Below are positions 7,897 to 15,901 of a stretch of DNA of 24,272 nt, piece after piece. The translations under genes and the position numbers were made by a program. Source of the stretch: Flavobacterium sp. (GTDB lineage Bacteria; Bacteroidota; Bacteroidia; Flavobacteriales; Flavobacteriaceae); the NCBI GenBank assembly GCA_018062725.1, contig JAGORP010000022.1:1-24272 (forward strand). Reading direction: 5' to 3'. A model generated the notes under the pieces. The model searched no databases, had not been told where the DNA came from, and saw nothing but the letters and a program-made list of their open reading frames with translations. Positions within the stretch are counted from its first letter, which is position 1. The number at the start of each line of letters is the position of its first letter.

Positions 7897-9169
7897 ATTT
7901 TGGATGTCGGTTTATAAAGAAATGCTCTTGCTAAAAAGAGATTTTGGTGGGTTGATTATTTTGTTCATAATGCCATTGGTTCTTATTATTACCATCACGT
8001 TAATTCAAGATACTACTTTTAAAACGTTAAGTGAAACGAAAATTCCGATTGTATTAGTCGATAACGATAAAGCCGAAATTTCAAAATCGGTACAAGAAAA
8101 TTTATCTAAAAATAGTGGCTTCGAAATCATTACAAAATTTGAAAATGAAACCATAACCGAAGCAAAAGCTCAAGAATTGGTTAACAAAGGGAAATACCAA
8201 TTGGCAATTGTAATTCCGGCCCATTTAAGTACCGATTTACAAGCAAAAGTCAATCAAAACGTCAATAAAATTGTCAGTAATTTTGGTATGGAAGATTCGT
8301 CTGCAATTGTTAAAAAACCGATCAGCCAAAATAAAGAAATCAAACTTTATTTTGATCCTGCAGCACAAATCTCTTTCAAAAATGGCGTGAAAAATGGTAT
8401 TGAAAAATTAATTTCTCAAATAGAAACCAAAGCCATTTATTCTACTTTTCAAGAAGAATTAGGAGAAGGGGATACCCCAATTTTTGACCAAAAAAGTTTC
8501 ATCACTTTTAAAGAAATAATTCCGAAAATTGATGATAAAGAAATTTTACCAAATTCGGTACAACATAATGTTCCCGCGTGGACATTGTTTGCTATTTTCT
8601 TTATTGTAGTGCCTTTGTCTATCAATATTGTGAAAGAAAAAAGTCAAGGGACTTTAGTCCGCTTAATCACCAATCCAGTTCCTTATTTCATAGTAATTTT
8701 AGGAAAAACAGCCACTTATTTAGTAATTTGTATGATTCAATTTTACTTAATGGTAGCCGTTGGAATGTACTTATTTCCTTATCTTGGATTGCCTGAATTT
8801 GACATCAGCGGAAAGCTGTTTTATATGACACTTGTAGCATTGTTTTCAGGATTGGCGGCCATTGGTTTCGGAATATTGATAGGTACTATCGCTCAAACAC
8901 AAGAACAATCAGCACCATTTGGAGCTACTTCAGTAGTGATTTTAGCTGCTGTCGGTGGGGTTTGGGTGCCTGTTTTCGCTATGCCTAAAATGATGCAATT
9001 GGTATCTAATATTTCTCCAATGAATTGGGGATTAAATGCTTTTTACGACGTAATTTTGCGAAACACTGGTTTTATTGAAATTGTGCCAGAATTAATATTA
9101 TTACTACTATTTTTTGTTGTAACGACAGTAATTTCTATAATTTATGATCAAAAGAAAAGAGCTGTATAA
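7886..9169 (+). CDS. ABC-2 type exporter permease
   Basis: This 427-residue membrane protein has the ABC2_membrane_3 topology. One N-terminal transmembrane helix (about residues 21-41) is followed by a long extracytoplasmic region (about 45-230), then a C-terminal block of five or six hydrophobic helices (about 232-420) containing IVKEKSQGTLVRLITNPV, the typical coupling-helix region of DrrB/YhgE-like permeases. The start codon is either of the two adjacent ATGs at 7886 and 7889, both inside the ATPase gene, so translation is probably coupled. It forms an exporter with the preceding ATPase. Being in a pigment operon, its cargo is probably a hydrophobic polyene or resorcinol compound. Confidence 0.93.
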   Translation: MMYKFWMSVYKEMLLLKRDFGGLIILFIMPLVLIITITLIQDTTFKTLSETKIPIVLVDNDKAEISKSVQENLSKNSGFEIITKFENETITEAKAQELVNKGKYQLAIVIPAHLSTDLQAKVNQNVNKIVSNFGMEDSSAIVKKPISQNKEIKLYFDPAAQISFKNGVKNGIEKLISQIETKAIYSTFQEELGEGDTPIFDQKSFITFKEIIPKIDDKEILPNSVQHNVPAWTLFAIFFIVVPLSINIVKEKSQGTLVRLITNPVPYFIVILGKTATYLVICMIQFYLMVAVGMYLFPYLGLPEFDISGKLFYMTLVALFSGLAAIGFGILIGTIAQTQEQSAPFGATSVVILAAVGGVWVPVFAMPKMMQLVSNISPMNWGLNAFYDVILRNTGFIEIVPELILLLLFFVVTTVISIIYDQKKRAV

Positions 9170-9590
9170 AGAAGCTACTCAACTAACAATATCACACGAT
9201 ATTAGAGTGCGATTTAATGAAACAGATCCACTTGGAATTGTGTGGCACGGCTATTATATCACCTATTTCGAAGATGGACGTGAAGCATTTGGTCGTGAAC
9301 ATGGTATTTCCTACCTTGATGTTCAACGAAGTGGTTTTACTACACCCATCGTTAAATCAGAATGTGAACATAAATTGTCCTTGCGTTATGGAGATGTAGC
9401 TCGTATTGAAACTACTTTTGTAGATTCACCAGCCGCTAAAATGATCTTTAGATATAAAATTTTCGACCCACAAAATAAGGTAGTTTGTACTGGTGAAACC
9501 GTACAAGTATTTTTAGATAGTAATGGGAATTTATCGTTAAATCTTCCACCTTTTTTTGAGAATTGGAAACGTAAAGTTGGTTTGTTATAA
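9144..9590 (+). CDS. 4HBT-type acyl thioesterase
   Basis: This 148-residue single-hotdog thioesterase is of the 4-hydroxybenzoyl-CoA thioesterase / YbgC type. The catalytic motif is RFNETDPLGIVWHGYYITYFEDGR, with Asp28 aligning with the catalytic Asp of the Pseudomonas enzyme; the sequence continues AFGREHGISYLDV as in YbgC-like proteins. It would hydrolyse an acyl-ACP or acyl-CoA thioester, either to release a chain or to clear stalled or wrongly primed ACP. The ATG lies 26 bp inside the permease gene, the longest overlap in the operon, and no later Met gives a complete fold. Its stop shares a base with the ATG of the next ketosynthase. Thioesterases of this family are regular members of aryl polyene clusters. 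Confidence 0.9.
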   Translation: MIKRKELYKEATQLTISHDIRVRFNETDPLGIVWHGYYITYFEDGREAFGREHGISYLDVQRSGFTTPIVKSECEHKLSLRYGDVARIETTFVDSPAAKMIFRYKIFDPQNKVVCTGETVQVFLDSNGNLSLNLPPFFENWKRKVGLL

Positions 9591-10726
9591 TGATTGCACC
9601 GGTTTACATATCCAATACAAATTGTATTACACCTCTAGGTTTTGATGTTGCTTCCAATTGGATTGCAATCGTTAATGGCCAAAGCGGAATCAAACAGCAT
9701 GCTAAATTAGGTCAGTTGGAGAATTTTTATGCTTCTAGAATTGAAGAGGATAAATTAAACGAGGCCTTTTCTAAAATAGAATCTAATACCAGTTTCACTC
9801 GTTTGGAAAAAATGATGATTTTAGCGCTTCAACCTTTGGTTAACAAGCAAAAAATCACGCCCAAAACAGCCTTTGTGTTTTCTACAACCAAAGGAAATAT
9901 TACCCTTTTGGAAAATCAATTGGGAACAGTTCAGGAAGCGAAATTGGCCACATTAGCCCAAAAAATTGCTTCTTATTTTGGCTTTGCAACACAGCCAATT
10001 GTCATTTCAAATGCTTGTGTGTCTGGTATTATGGCGGTCGCTATTGCCAAAAGAATGATGCAAGCAGGTGTCTATGATGATGCTTATATTGTAGCTGGAG
10101 ACGAGATTTCGGAGTTTGTCCTTTCCGGATTTAACTCTTTTCAAGCCATGAGTGCTAATCCTTGTAAACCTTATGACAATTGTCGCGATGGGGTTACTTT
10201 AGGAGAAGCGGTAGCTGCTGTTTATCTTACTAAAGATCCTCAGAGTAATCATACGGTTAAATTTAAAATAGTTGGAGATGGTGCCATCAATGACGCCAAT
10301 CATATTTCAGGACCTTCTCGTACTGGCGAAGGCTTATTTAGAAGTATGGAAAGTGCCTTTAAGGAAGCAAATATTTCGGCTGAAGACATCGGATTTATTT
10401 CTGCTCACGGAACCGCGACCTTATACAACGATGAAATGGAAGCTATTGCTTTCAATCGAAAGGAAATGGGGACCACGCCGTTACATAGTTTAAAAGGGTA
10501 TTATGGACATACTTTAGGTGCTTCCGGGCTACTTGAAACGGTAATAGCTATGGAAAGCGCAAAGCAAAATCAATTGATTCCGTCCTTCGGATTTGATGAA
10601 TTGGGAGTTTCCCAATCGGTTAATATCATTCGAAAATTGGAAGCAAAAGAAATTAAGTACTTCTTAAAAACAGCTTCTGGATTTGGGGGTTGTAATACTG
10701 CCGTTATTTTTGAAAAAGTCAAATAA
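9590..10726 (+). CDS. beta-ketoacyl-ACP synthase, complete active site (ApeR-like candidate)
   Basis: This 378-residue FabF-type condensing enzyme has an intact Cys-His-His set: Cys143 in SNACVSGIMAVA, His273 in SAHGTATLYNDE and His307 in YYGHTLGASGLLE. The C-terminal TASGFGGCNTAV motif is present. It is somewhat shorter than FabF, and its start, VYISNTNCITPLG, differs from the usual VVITGMG, marking it as a divergent pigment-type synthase. It overlaps the thioesterase by 1 bp and is followed 1 bp later by a half-size synthase-like gene and then an ACP. In aryl polyene clusters a separate homodimeric synthase (ApeR) acts besides the KS-alpha/CLF pair; by position this gene or the one at 437 could fill that role. 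Confidence 0.92.
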   Translation: MIAPVYISNTNCITPLGFDVASNWIAIVNGQSGIKQHAKLGQLENFYASRIEEDKLNEAFSKIESNTSFTRLEKMMILALQPLVNKQKITPKTAFVFSTTKGNITLLENQLGTVQEAKLATLAQKIASYFGFATQPIVISNACVSGIMAVAIAKRMMQAGVYDDAYIVAGDEISEFVLSGFNSFQAMSANPCKPYDNCRDGVTLGEAVAAVYLTKDPQSNHTVKFKIVGDGAINDANHISGPSRTGEGLFRSMESAFKEANISAEDIGFISAHGTATLYNDEMEAIAFNRKEMGTTPLHSLKGYYGHTLGASGLLETVIAMESAKQNQLIPSFGFDELGVSQSVNIIRKLEAKEIKYFLKTASGFGGCNTAVIFEKVK

Positions 10727-10727
10727 A

Positions 10728-11345
10728 TTGGAACAAAACTTTTACATAACAGCCTCTTGTAAAATCGAAAACAATCAAGTTTTTTTCGATGATTCCTTAG
10801 TTTTTGAGGATGTTGATAAAAATTCGTTTGGTGATTTTTCTAAATTAGTGTACAAACACTTTGCTATTTCTTATCCGAAATTCTTCAAAATGGATGCTTT
10901 AAGCAAATTGGCTTTTCTAGCATCAGAAATAATTTTGAAAGATGTTGTGAATCCCAATCAAGAAAACGATATTGCACTGGTTTTTGCAAATAGTGTTTCG
11001 AGTTTGGATACCGATGTTAAATATCAAGAATCGATACAAGATAAAAGCAATTATTTTCCTTCACCAGCAGTTTTTGTGTACACATTACCAAATATTTGCT
11101 TGGGAGAAATTAGTATCAAACATGCCTTGCAAACCGAAAATGCATTCTTTGTTTTGGAAGATTTTTCGGCCGATTTTTTAGTGCATTACGCACAAGCATT
11201 GTTGGCCACTAATAAAGCAGAAAAAGTACTTTTGGCCTGGACAGAATATTTTCAAGAAGAATACAAAGTATTTGCCTGTTTAATAGCGAAAGAAGGAACA
11301 AAAAAAGGAACAATAGAAAATATAAATTCATTATATAATTCATAA
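10728..11345 (+). CDS. half-size ketosynthase-like protein (beta-ketoacyl synthase N-terminal-like domain)
   Basis: This protein of about 205 residues has the look of the N-terminal half of a condensing enzyme, of the Ketoacyl-synt_2 type found in pigment clusters. The best stretch is SPAVFVYTLPNICLGEISIK (residues 112-131), which matches the usual (Y/V)xxPNxxxGExxI block of that family. There is no second half with the His motifs and no clear nucleophile motif, so it is unlikely to condense by itself; a structural or chain-length partner for a neighbouring synthase is possible. No ATG fits: I place the start at a TTG at 10728, 1 bp after the previous stop, which gives MEQNFYI. An upstream TTG at 10683 would lie inside the synthase gene. 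The role is not known to me. Confidence 0.75.
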   Translation: MEQNFYITASCKIENNQVFFDDSLVFEDVDKNSFGDFSKLVYKHFAISYPKFFKMDALSKLAFLASEIILKDVVNPNQENDIALVFANSVSSLDTDVKYQESIQDKSNYFPSPAVFVYTLPNICLGEISIKHALQTENAFFVLEDFSADFLVHYAQALLATNKAEKVLLAWTEYFQEEYKVFACLIAKEGTKKGTIENINSLYNS

Positions 11346-11347
11346 TT

Positions 11348-11605
11348 ATGGAAGCATTAAAACAAGAATTAAAAGCAAAAATTATTGAAGTGTTAAACCT
11401 AGAAGATATTACTGTAGAGGATATCAATGATGATGATGCTCTTTTTGGCGACGGATTAGGTTTAGATTCAATCGATGCTTTAGAGTTAATCGTATTGTTA
11501 GATAAAGAATACGGAATTAAGTTAACCGACCCAAAAGAAGGGAAAACTATTTTTGCTTCTGTTGCTACAATGGCCGATTATATCACGGCTCACAGAACAA
11601 AGTAA
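11348..11605 (+). CDS. acyl carrier protein (second of two)
   Basis: This 85-residue ACP has the attachment motif GLGLDSIDALELIVLLD, with the phosphopantetheine-bearing Ser at residue 41 and the acidic helix II that docks on ketosynthases. It differs clearly from the first ACP (DSLDYVDLV), so it is not a recent duplicate. It follows the half-size synthase-like gene by 2 bp and precedes the KS-alpha/CLF pair across the 75 bp spacer. That setting makes it a good candidate for the carrier of the polyene chain, comparable to ApeE or ApeF. The assignment of each ACP to a branch is inference. Confidence 0.94.
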   Translation: MEALKQELKAKIIEVLNLEDITVEDINDDDALFGDGLGLDSIDALELIVLLDKEYGIKLTDPKEGKTIFASVATMADYITAHRTK

Positions 11606-11680
11606 TAGCAGAAGTAGGAATTTAGAGGCGTTATTTAAATGACCTCTGAATTCTAATTTCTAATTTCTAAATTAAAGAAC
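11606..11680 (+). other. 75 bp spacer, the only one of note in the operon
   Basis: This is the longest non-coding stretch in the window. It holds a weak 5 bp inverted repeat (AGAGG at 11624-11628 and CCTCT at 11643-11647, 14 nt loop) and three tandem 7 bp units (separate entry). I see no good Bacteroidota promoter pair (TTG about 20 bp upstream of TANNTTTG); TAATTTCT within the repeats is a poor match. The A-rich AATTAAAGAAC before the ATG at 11681 is a plausible ribosome-loading site for the phylum. A weak internal promoter or an RNA-processing point ahead of the KS-alpha/CLF pair is possible but not supported by a clear motif. Confidence 0.4.
11651..11671 (+). repeat. three tandem 7 bp units TTCTAA(T/A)
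   Basis: The sequence TTCTAAT occurs twice in a row and is followed by TTCTAAA, just upstream of the KS-alpha gene. It may be a slippage product in AT-rich spacer DNA, or affect promoter or translation strength. Nothing in the sequence shows a function. Confidence 0.6.
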
Positions 11681-12871
11681 ATGAAAGTTGCAATAACAGG
11701 AATGGGAATTATTTCGGCAATAGGATCTACTGTCGAAGAAAATTTCAGTGCTTTACAAAATGGGAATTCAGGAATTTCCGATTTAGAAAATTTTGAATCA
11801 ATTCATGCTTCAGAAATTAAAGTGGGTGAAATTAAAATGACCAATTCTCAGTTAGAGCAATTACTAGGTCTTCCCGCTACCAATAATTTTTCCCGAACTG
11901 CTATGTTAGGTGCTTATGCGGCAAAAAAAGCAGTTGAAAATGCCGGAATTTCGGATATGAATGAGTGCAGAAGTGGCTTAATTTCTGCTACTAGTGTTGG
12001 TGGGATGGATATGACTGAAAAATATTTTTACAGTTATTTCGATGATGCTTCGGTCCAAAAGTACATTCACAGCCACGATGCCGGAGACTCTTCACATAAA
12101 ATCGCCGAATACATTGGTTTGGAAGGATTTGTATCTACCGTAAGTACTGCTTGTTCTTCCGCTGCCAATTCGATAATGCTGGGTGCACGGTTAATTCAAT
12201 TGGGTAAATTAGATCGAGTGGTTGTTGGTGGTACAGACGCATTGGCCAAGTTTACGATCAACGGTTTTAAAACTCTGATGATTTTATCGGATACTTTTAA
12301 TACTCCCTTTGATGACAATCGTAAAGGACTAAATTTAGGAGAAGCCGCTGCATTTTTAGTTCTTGAATCGGAAGAAATTGTAAAAAAAACGAATAAAAAA
12401 GTATTGGCCTATGTCGCTGGTTTCGGAAATGCTAACGATGCTTTCCATCAAACTGCTTCTTCTGAAAATGGGGAAGGCGCTACACTGGCCATGCAAAAAG
12501 CACTTAAAGTGGCCAATTTATCCCCAGCAGACATCGATTATATCAATGCTCATGGGACGGCAACGCCTAATAATGATTTATCAGAAGGTAGAGCGCTTAT
12601 CCGTATATTTGGAAATAAGGTTCCAGAATTTAGTTCGACCAAAGCTTTTACAGGACATACTTTAGCCGCCGCCGCCGCAATTGAAGCGGTTTATAGTGTT
12701 TTGGCGCTTCAACACAACGTGATTTTTCCAAATTTGAATTTCAAAACGCCGATGCAGGAATTTAACTTGATTCCGCAAACGTCTTTAAAATCAAAAGAAA
12801 TAGAACACGTGCTTTCCAATTCATTCGGATTTGGAGGGAATTGTTCCACCGTAATTTTTTCAAAAAACTAA
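11681..12871 (+). CDS. ketosynthase KS-alpha (ApeO-like) of the polyene type II PKS
   Basis: This 396-residue condensing enzyme has a classical FabF start (VAITGMGIISAIGSTVEEN) and an intact active site: Cys158 in VSTACSSAANSI, His291 in NAHGTATPNND and His326 in FTGHTLAAAAAIEA. The C-terminal SNSFGFGGNCS loop is present. Its stop codon shares a base with the start of a ketosynthase homologue that lacks every catalytic residue, the arrangement of a KS-alpha/chain-length-factor heterodimer. In aryl polyene biosynthesis such a pair (ApeO:ApeC) extends the polyene on ACP. It is preceded by the 75 bp spacer and the second ACP. The synteny supports the heterodimer; the product chain length cannot be read from sequence. 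Confidence 0.93.
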   Translation: MKVAITGMGIISAIGSTVEENFSALQNGNSGISDLENFESIHASEIKVGEIKMTNSQLEQLLGLPATNNFSRTAMLGAYAAKKAVENAGISDMNECRSGLISATSVGGMDMTEKYFYSYFDDASVQKYIHSHDAGDSSHKIAEYIGLEGFVSTVSTACSSAANSIMLGARLIQLGKLDRVVVGGTDALAKFTINGFKTLMILSDTFNTPFDDNRKGLNLGEAAAFLVLESEEIVKKTNKKVLAYVAGFGNANDAFHQTASSENGEGATLAMQKALKVANLSPADIDYINAHGTATPNNDLSEGRALIRIFGNKVPEFSSTKAFTGHTLAAAAAIEAVYSVLALQHNVIFPNLNFKTPMQEFNLIPQTSLKSKEIEHVLSNSFGFGGNCSTVIFSKN

Positions 12872-13929
12872 TGAAAGGTTGTTATATAAATGGATTAGGA
12901 TGTATTTCGGCTCAAAAAACGTTTGATGCGAATTACTTAAATGAAGTGTTGGTTAATGATACCGAAAATGTTTTGTATGCACAACAACCTTCCTATAAAG
13001 AAATTATTCCTCCAGCCATGATTCGTCGTATGGCGAAGGGAGTGAAAATGGGAATTTATGCTTCTACGGAAGCATTACAGGAAGCTGGAATAACAATGCC
13101 AGATGCCATTATTACAGGTACCGGAATGGGATGTACAGAAGATTCTGAAAAATTTTTGAAAGCGATTTTAGATAATAAAGAAGAATTTTTAACTCCAACG
13201 TCGTTTATTCAATCGACTCATAATACCGTTGCCGGTCAAATTGCTTTAGGATTGCAATGTAAAAGTTACAATTTTACTTATGTAAATGGGGCGGTTTCAG
13301 TAGAAACGGCTTTGTTGGATGCAAAAATGCAACTAGAAAATGATGAAGCTGCTTCTGTTTTAGTCGGCGGTATTGATGAAACAGCGCAACATACAATCGA
13401 TTTATATAAATTGATTAACACCATTAAAAAGGAAGAAGAAAAGCCTTATTCGGTTCTAGATTCTACCTCGAAAGGGATTGTCTTTAGTGAAGGTGCTACT
13501 TTTTTTGCGCTTGAAAATGACAGAAAAGAAACAACCTACGGAAAAATAGAAGATCTTGTGCTTCGAAATGTTTTAAAAGAAACGGAAGTTGAAAATTTTG
13601 TATCCGATTTTTTAAAAGCGAACCAACTTGGAATTGAAGATATCGATGCCGTTGTTTTTGGAAATAACGGAGATATTACTTTTGATTCTTATTATTCGAT
13701 AGCTACATCCATTTTTAAACAAACGCCACAATTGTATTACAAACATTTATGTGGAGAATTTAATACAGCGTCGGGTTTTGGACTTTGGTTGGCTTCGAAC
13801 GTTTTAAAAAATCAAGAAATTCCAGAAATTGTACAAATGAATAAAATGACTCAAAAGAGTTATAAAAAGGTGTTGTTGTACAATCAATATCAAGGAAAAG
13901 ACCATAGTTTAATTTTACTTTCAAAATGA
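12871..13929 (+). CDS. ketosynthase-like chain length factor (ApeC-like), no catalytic residues
   Basis: This 352-residue thiolase-fold protein aligns along its length with ketosynthases but has lost all three catalytic residues. The nucleophile site reads TYVNGAVSVETALL (Gly140 about where Cys would be), the first His site reads VVFGNNGDITF (Asn265 region), and the second reads CGEFNTASGFG with Glu296 in place of His. RMAKGVKMGIYASTEALQEAG and the ENALLDA-like helix are features of the pigment CLF family. The start is the ATG at 12871, sharing a base with the KS-alpha stop; an upstream in-frame TTG at 12841 lies within the KS-alpha gene. Its role is to shape the chain-length pocket as the non-catalytic half of a heterodimer. 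It overlaps the next gene by 4 bp (ATGA). Confidence 0.88.
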   Translation: MKGCYINGLGCISAQKTFDANYLNEVLVNDTENVLYAQQPSYKEIIPPAMIRRMAKGVKMGIYASTEALQEAGITMPDAIITGTGMGCTEDSEKFLKAILDNKEEFLTPTSFIQSTHNTVAGQIALGLQCKSYNFTYVNGAVSVETALLDAKMQLENDEAASVLVGGIDETAQHTIDLYKLINTIKKEEEKPYSVLDSTSKGIVFSEGATFFALENDRKETTYGKIEDLVLRNVLKETEVENFVSDFLKANQLGIEDIDAVVFGNNGDITFDSYYSIATSIFKQTPQLYYKHLCGEFNTASGFGLWLASNVLKNQEIPEIVQMNKMTQKSYKKVLLYNQYQGKDHSLILLSK

Positions 13930-14690
13930 TAAAACATAAAAACATTATATTTTTATGTGTTTTACTGCTGGTTGTCTTGTTTGTTGGTAAAGCAAGTATG
14001 TTGTTTTATGGGCTTCTTTTTTTATTTTTTGTTGGAATGACTTCTTGGGGTTCCTTCGATATAAGATTGAATTATTTTACAGATGCAAAATGTAATAATC
14101 CAGCCGAAACGAGTAAGAAAATAGCACTAACATTTGATGACGGACCTCATGAAATGACGCTGCAAGTTTTAGATTTGTTGCAACACTATCAAGCAAAGGC
14201 TACTTTTTTTTGCATTGGAAATCAAATAGAAAACCATTCCGAAATTTTTAAAAAAATCATTGCTGATGGACATGAAGTAGGAAATCATACTTACAGTCAT
14301 TCCAAATCGTTTGGCTTTTTTTCGGCACAAAAAGTAACGGAAGAAATACAACAAACAGATGCTTTAATAAATCAATTTACCAATAAAAAAAACCAACTTT
14401 TTCGCCCGCCCTTTGGTGTCACTAATCCAAATGTAGCCAAAGCAATTGCAAAACTAAAACACGAAGTAATTGGATGGGATATTCGTTCGTTAGATACTGT
14501 GATAACAGATGAAGCGGTCATTTTAAATCGAATAAAAAAACGAATGCATCCAGGTGGAATTGTACTAATGCACGATACTTCTTTAAAAACTGTCCATGTT
14601 TTGGAACAGTTATTGCTATTTTTGCAAACAGAAAAGTATGAATTAGTAACCGTTACTGATTTGTTAAAAATACCAACACATGAAAATTAA
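13926..14690 (+). CDS. polysaccharide deacetylase family protein (NodB domain)
   Basis: This 254-residue protein has two hydrophobic N-terminal segments (about residues 6-21 and 24-42) followed by a carbohydrate esterase family 4 domain (about 62-245). All five motifs are visible: LTFDDGP with Asp71 and Asp72, HTYSH with metal ligands His121 and His125, FRPPFG with Arg160, GWDIRSLD, and VLMHD with His216. It should therefore be a metal-dependent deacetylase facing the periplasm, anchored at the inner membrane. Its natural substrate is unclear: family members act on N-acetylated sugars, yet here the gene is fused into a pigment operon by a 4 bp overlap upstream and an 11 bp overlap with a LolA-like gene downstream. 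Removal of an acetyl group from a sugar- or lipid-linked intermediate is speculation. Confidence 0.92.
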   Translation: MIKHKNIIFLCVLLLVVLFVGKASMLFYGLLFLFFVGMTSWGSFDIRLNYFTDAKCNNPAETSKKIALTFDDGPHEMTLQVLDLLQHYQAKATFFCIGNQIENHSEIFKKIIADGHEVGNHTYSHSKSFGFFSAQKVTEEIQQTDALINQFTNKKNQLFRPPFGVTNPNVAKAIAKLKHEVIGWDIRSLDTVITDEAVILNRIKKRMHPGGIVLMHDTSLKTVHVLEQLLLFLQTEKYELVTVTDLLKIPTHEN

Positions 14691-15300
14691 ATTTTTATCT
14701 TTCCTAATAAGTTTAGTGGCGTACTGTAGTTTTGCACAAGAACAAAAATTAACAGCCACAGAAGTTCTTGCCTTTAAAACCAATGTTGAAAAGGAGAATA
14801 AAAGCATCAAGTCAATTAAAACCGATTTTATTCAATACAAACACATGGATTTTCTGGCCAAAGACATCGAAAGTTCGGGTAAAATGTATTTCAAATTACC
14901 CAATCTTCTAAACTGGCAGTACACCAAGCCTTATCAATATAGCATTGTTTTTAAAAACAATAAAGTGTATATCAACGATCAAGGTAAAAAAAGTACGGTT
15001 GATGGAAAAATGTTCGAAAAGATTAACAAATTAATTATTGGTAGTGTTAGTGGAAATATGTTTGATGATAAGGAATTTGTGATTCAATATTTCAAATCGA
15101 AAGAATATTATATCACCAAACTCACACCAAAAGTTTCTTCAGTAAAAAAATATATTCAGCAAATAGAATTGTCTTTTCCTAAGGAAGATTTAACTGTCGC
15201 ACAAGTAAAATTAATAGAACCTTCGGGAGATTTTACCAAGATTATTTTTAAAAATAAACAAATTAATGCCAAGTTTGATGATGCGGTTTTTAGTAATTAG
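14680..15300 (+). CDS. LolA-like periplasmic lipid/lipoprotein carrier
   Basis: This 206-residue exported protein has a signal peptide (MKIKFLSFLISL..., cleavage likely after Ala19 in CSFAQ). The mature part has the LolA pattern: IKSIKTDFIQYKHMDFLAKD, SGKMYFKLPNLLNWQYTKPY and VFKNNKVYIND, corresponding to the beta-strands of the half-barrel that holds acyl chains. Housekeeping LolA moves lipoproteins to the outer membrane. LolA-like proteins are a standard part of aryl polyene and flexirubin clusters, where they are thought to carry the lipid-like product across the periplasm. The gene starts 11 bp inside the deacetylase gene and its end overlaps the next lipoprotein gene by 23 bp. Confidence 0.88.
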   Translation: MKIKFLSFLISLVAYCSFAQEQKLTATEVLAFKTNVEKENKSIKSIKTDFIQYKHMDFLAKDIESSGKMYFKLPNLLNWQYTKPYQYSIVFKNNKVYINDQGKKSTVDGKMFEKINKLIIGSVSGNMFDDKEFVIQYFKSKEYYITKLTPKVSSVKKYIQQIELSFPKEDLTVAQVKLIEPSGDFTKIIFKNKQINAKFDDAVFSN

Positions 15301-15898
15301 CATTATTTCGGTTTTATTTTTTTCTTGTAAACCACTTCAAATTGACGGTGAACTTTCCAAAGAAAAGCATAACGATTTTATCACAATGTCCTATTTTTCC
15401 GATCCGAATATAGATTATGTGTATAAAGCTCAAATTGAGGTGTATGGAAATCCTATTAGCGGTATTTTTATAGCCAAAAGAATTAATGAAACAACCCATA
15501 GAATTGTTTTTACCACCGAATTTGGAAACAAATTATTAGATTTTGAAATCTCTGATAACAATTTTAAAGTGAATCACATTGTAGATGATTTAAATAAAAA
15601 GATTATAGTGAATACTTTAAAGGATGATTTTCAGTTATTATTGCGATCAAACTATAAAGTTGTTCAGGTTTTTGAAAATCAAAGTGCACTGATTTATGCT
15701 TCGAAAATAGCAAAAAACCATTATTTTTTATACGAAGAAAAAGGGAATAACCTTGTGCATAAATTAGTTAAAGCATCCAATTATAAAGAAAAAGTGGTGG
15801 TGGAATTTGTTTTAAAAAGCAGTACATTTGCCGAGAAAATTAACATCAGTCACAAAAATATTAAATTGAACATAACCCTAAATCAAATTATTAATTAA
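15278..15898 (+). CDS. lipoprotein of unknown function in the envelope module
   Basis: This protein of about 206 residues has a lipoprotein signal: MMRFLVISIISVLFFSC, with the lipid-bearing Cys at 17. I start it at the ATG at 15278 (15281 is equally possible); an ATG at 15266 would add four residues before the signal and deeper overlap with the LolA-like gene. The mature part is rich in beta-strand-like segments and has no motif I can name. A lipoprotein directly after a LolA-like gene is the arrangement seen in aryl polyene clusters (often a DUF3261 protein), so it may be the outer-membrane acceptor for the cargo, in the way LolB receives from LolA. This is a positional guess, not a family match. 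Confidence 0.8.
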   Translation: MMRFLVISIISVLFFSCKPLQIDGELSKEKHNDFITMSYFSDPNIDYVYKAQIEVYGNPISGIFIAKRINETTHRIVFTTEFGNKLLDFEISDNNFKVNHIVDDLNKKIIVNTLKDDFQLLLRSNYKVVQVFENQSALIYASKIAKNHYFLYEEKGNNLVHKLVKASNYKEKVVVEFVLKSSTFAEKINISHKNIKLNITLNQIIN

Positions 15899-15901
15899 AG
15901 A

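Noticed and set aside
10272..10493. 73-codon plus-strand frame inside the ketosynthase at 9590
   Set aside because: It is out of frame with the intact ketosynthase, which carries its catalytic His in this stretch. It is a frame shadow.
11624..11647. Inverted repeat AGAGG/CCTCT as a terminator
   Set aside because: The stem is only 5 bp with a 14 nt loop and no U-run follows; genes of the same pathway continue directly after.
12411..12665. 84-codon plus-strand frame inside the KS-alpha gene
   Set aside because: It covers the region coding both catalytic His motifs of KS-alpha in another frame; its product has no family pattern.
12841..12870. Upstream TTG start for the chain length factor
   Set aside because: It would overlap KS-alpha by 31 bp and add a basic stretch not expected in the family; the ATG at 12871 sits in the usual stop/start overlap.
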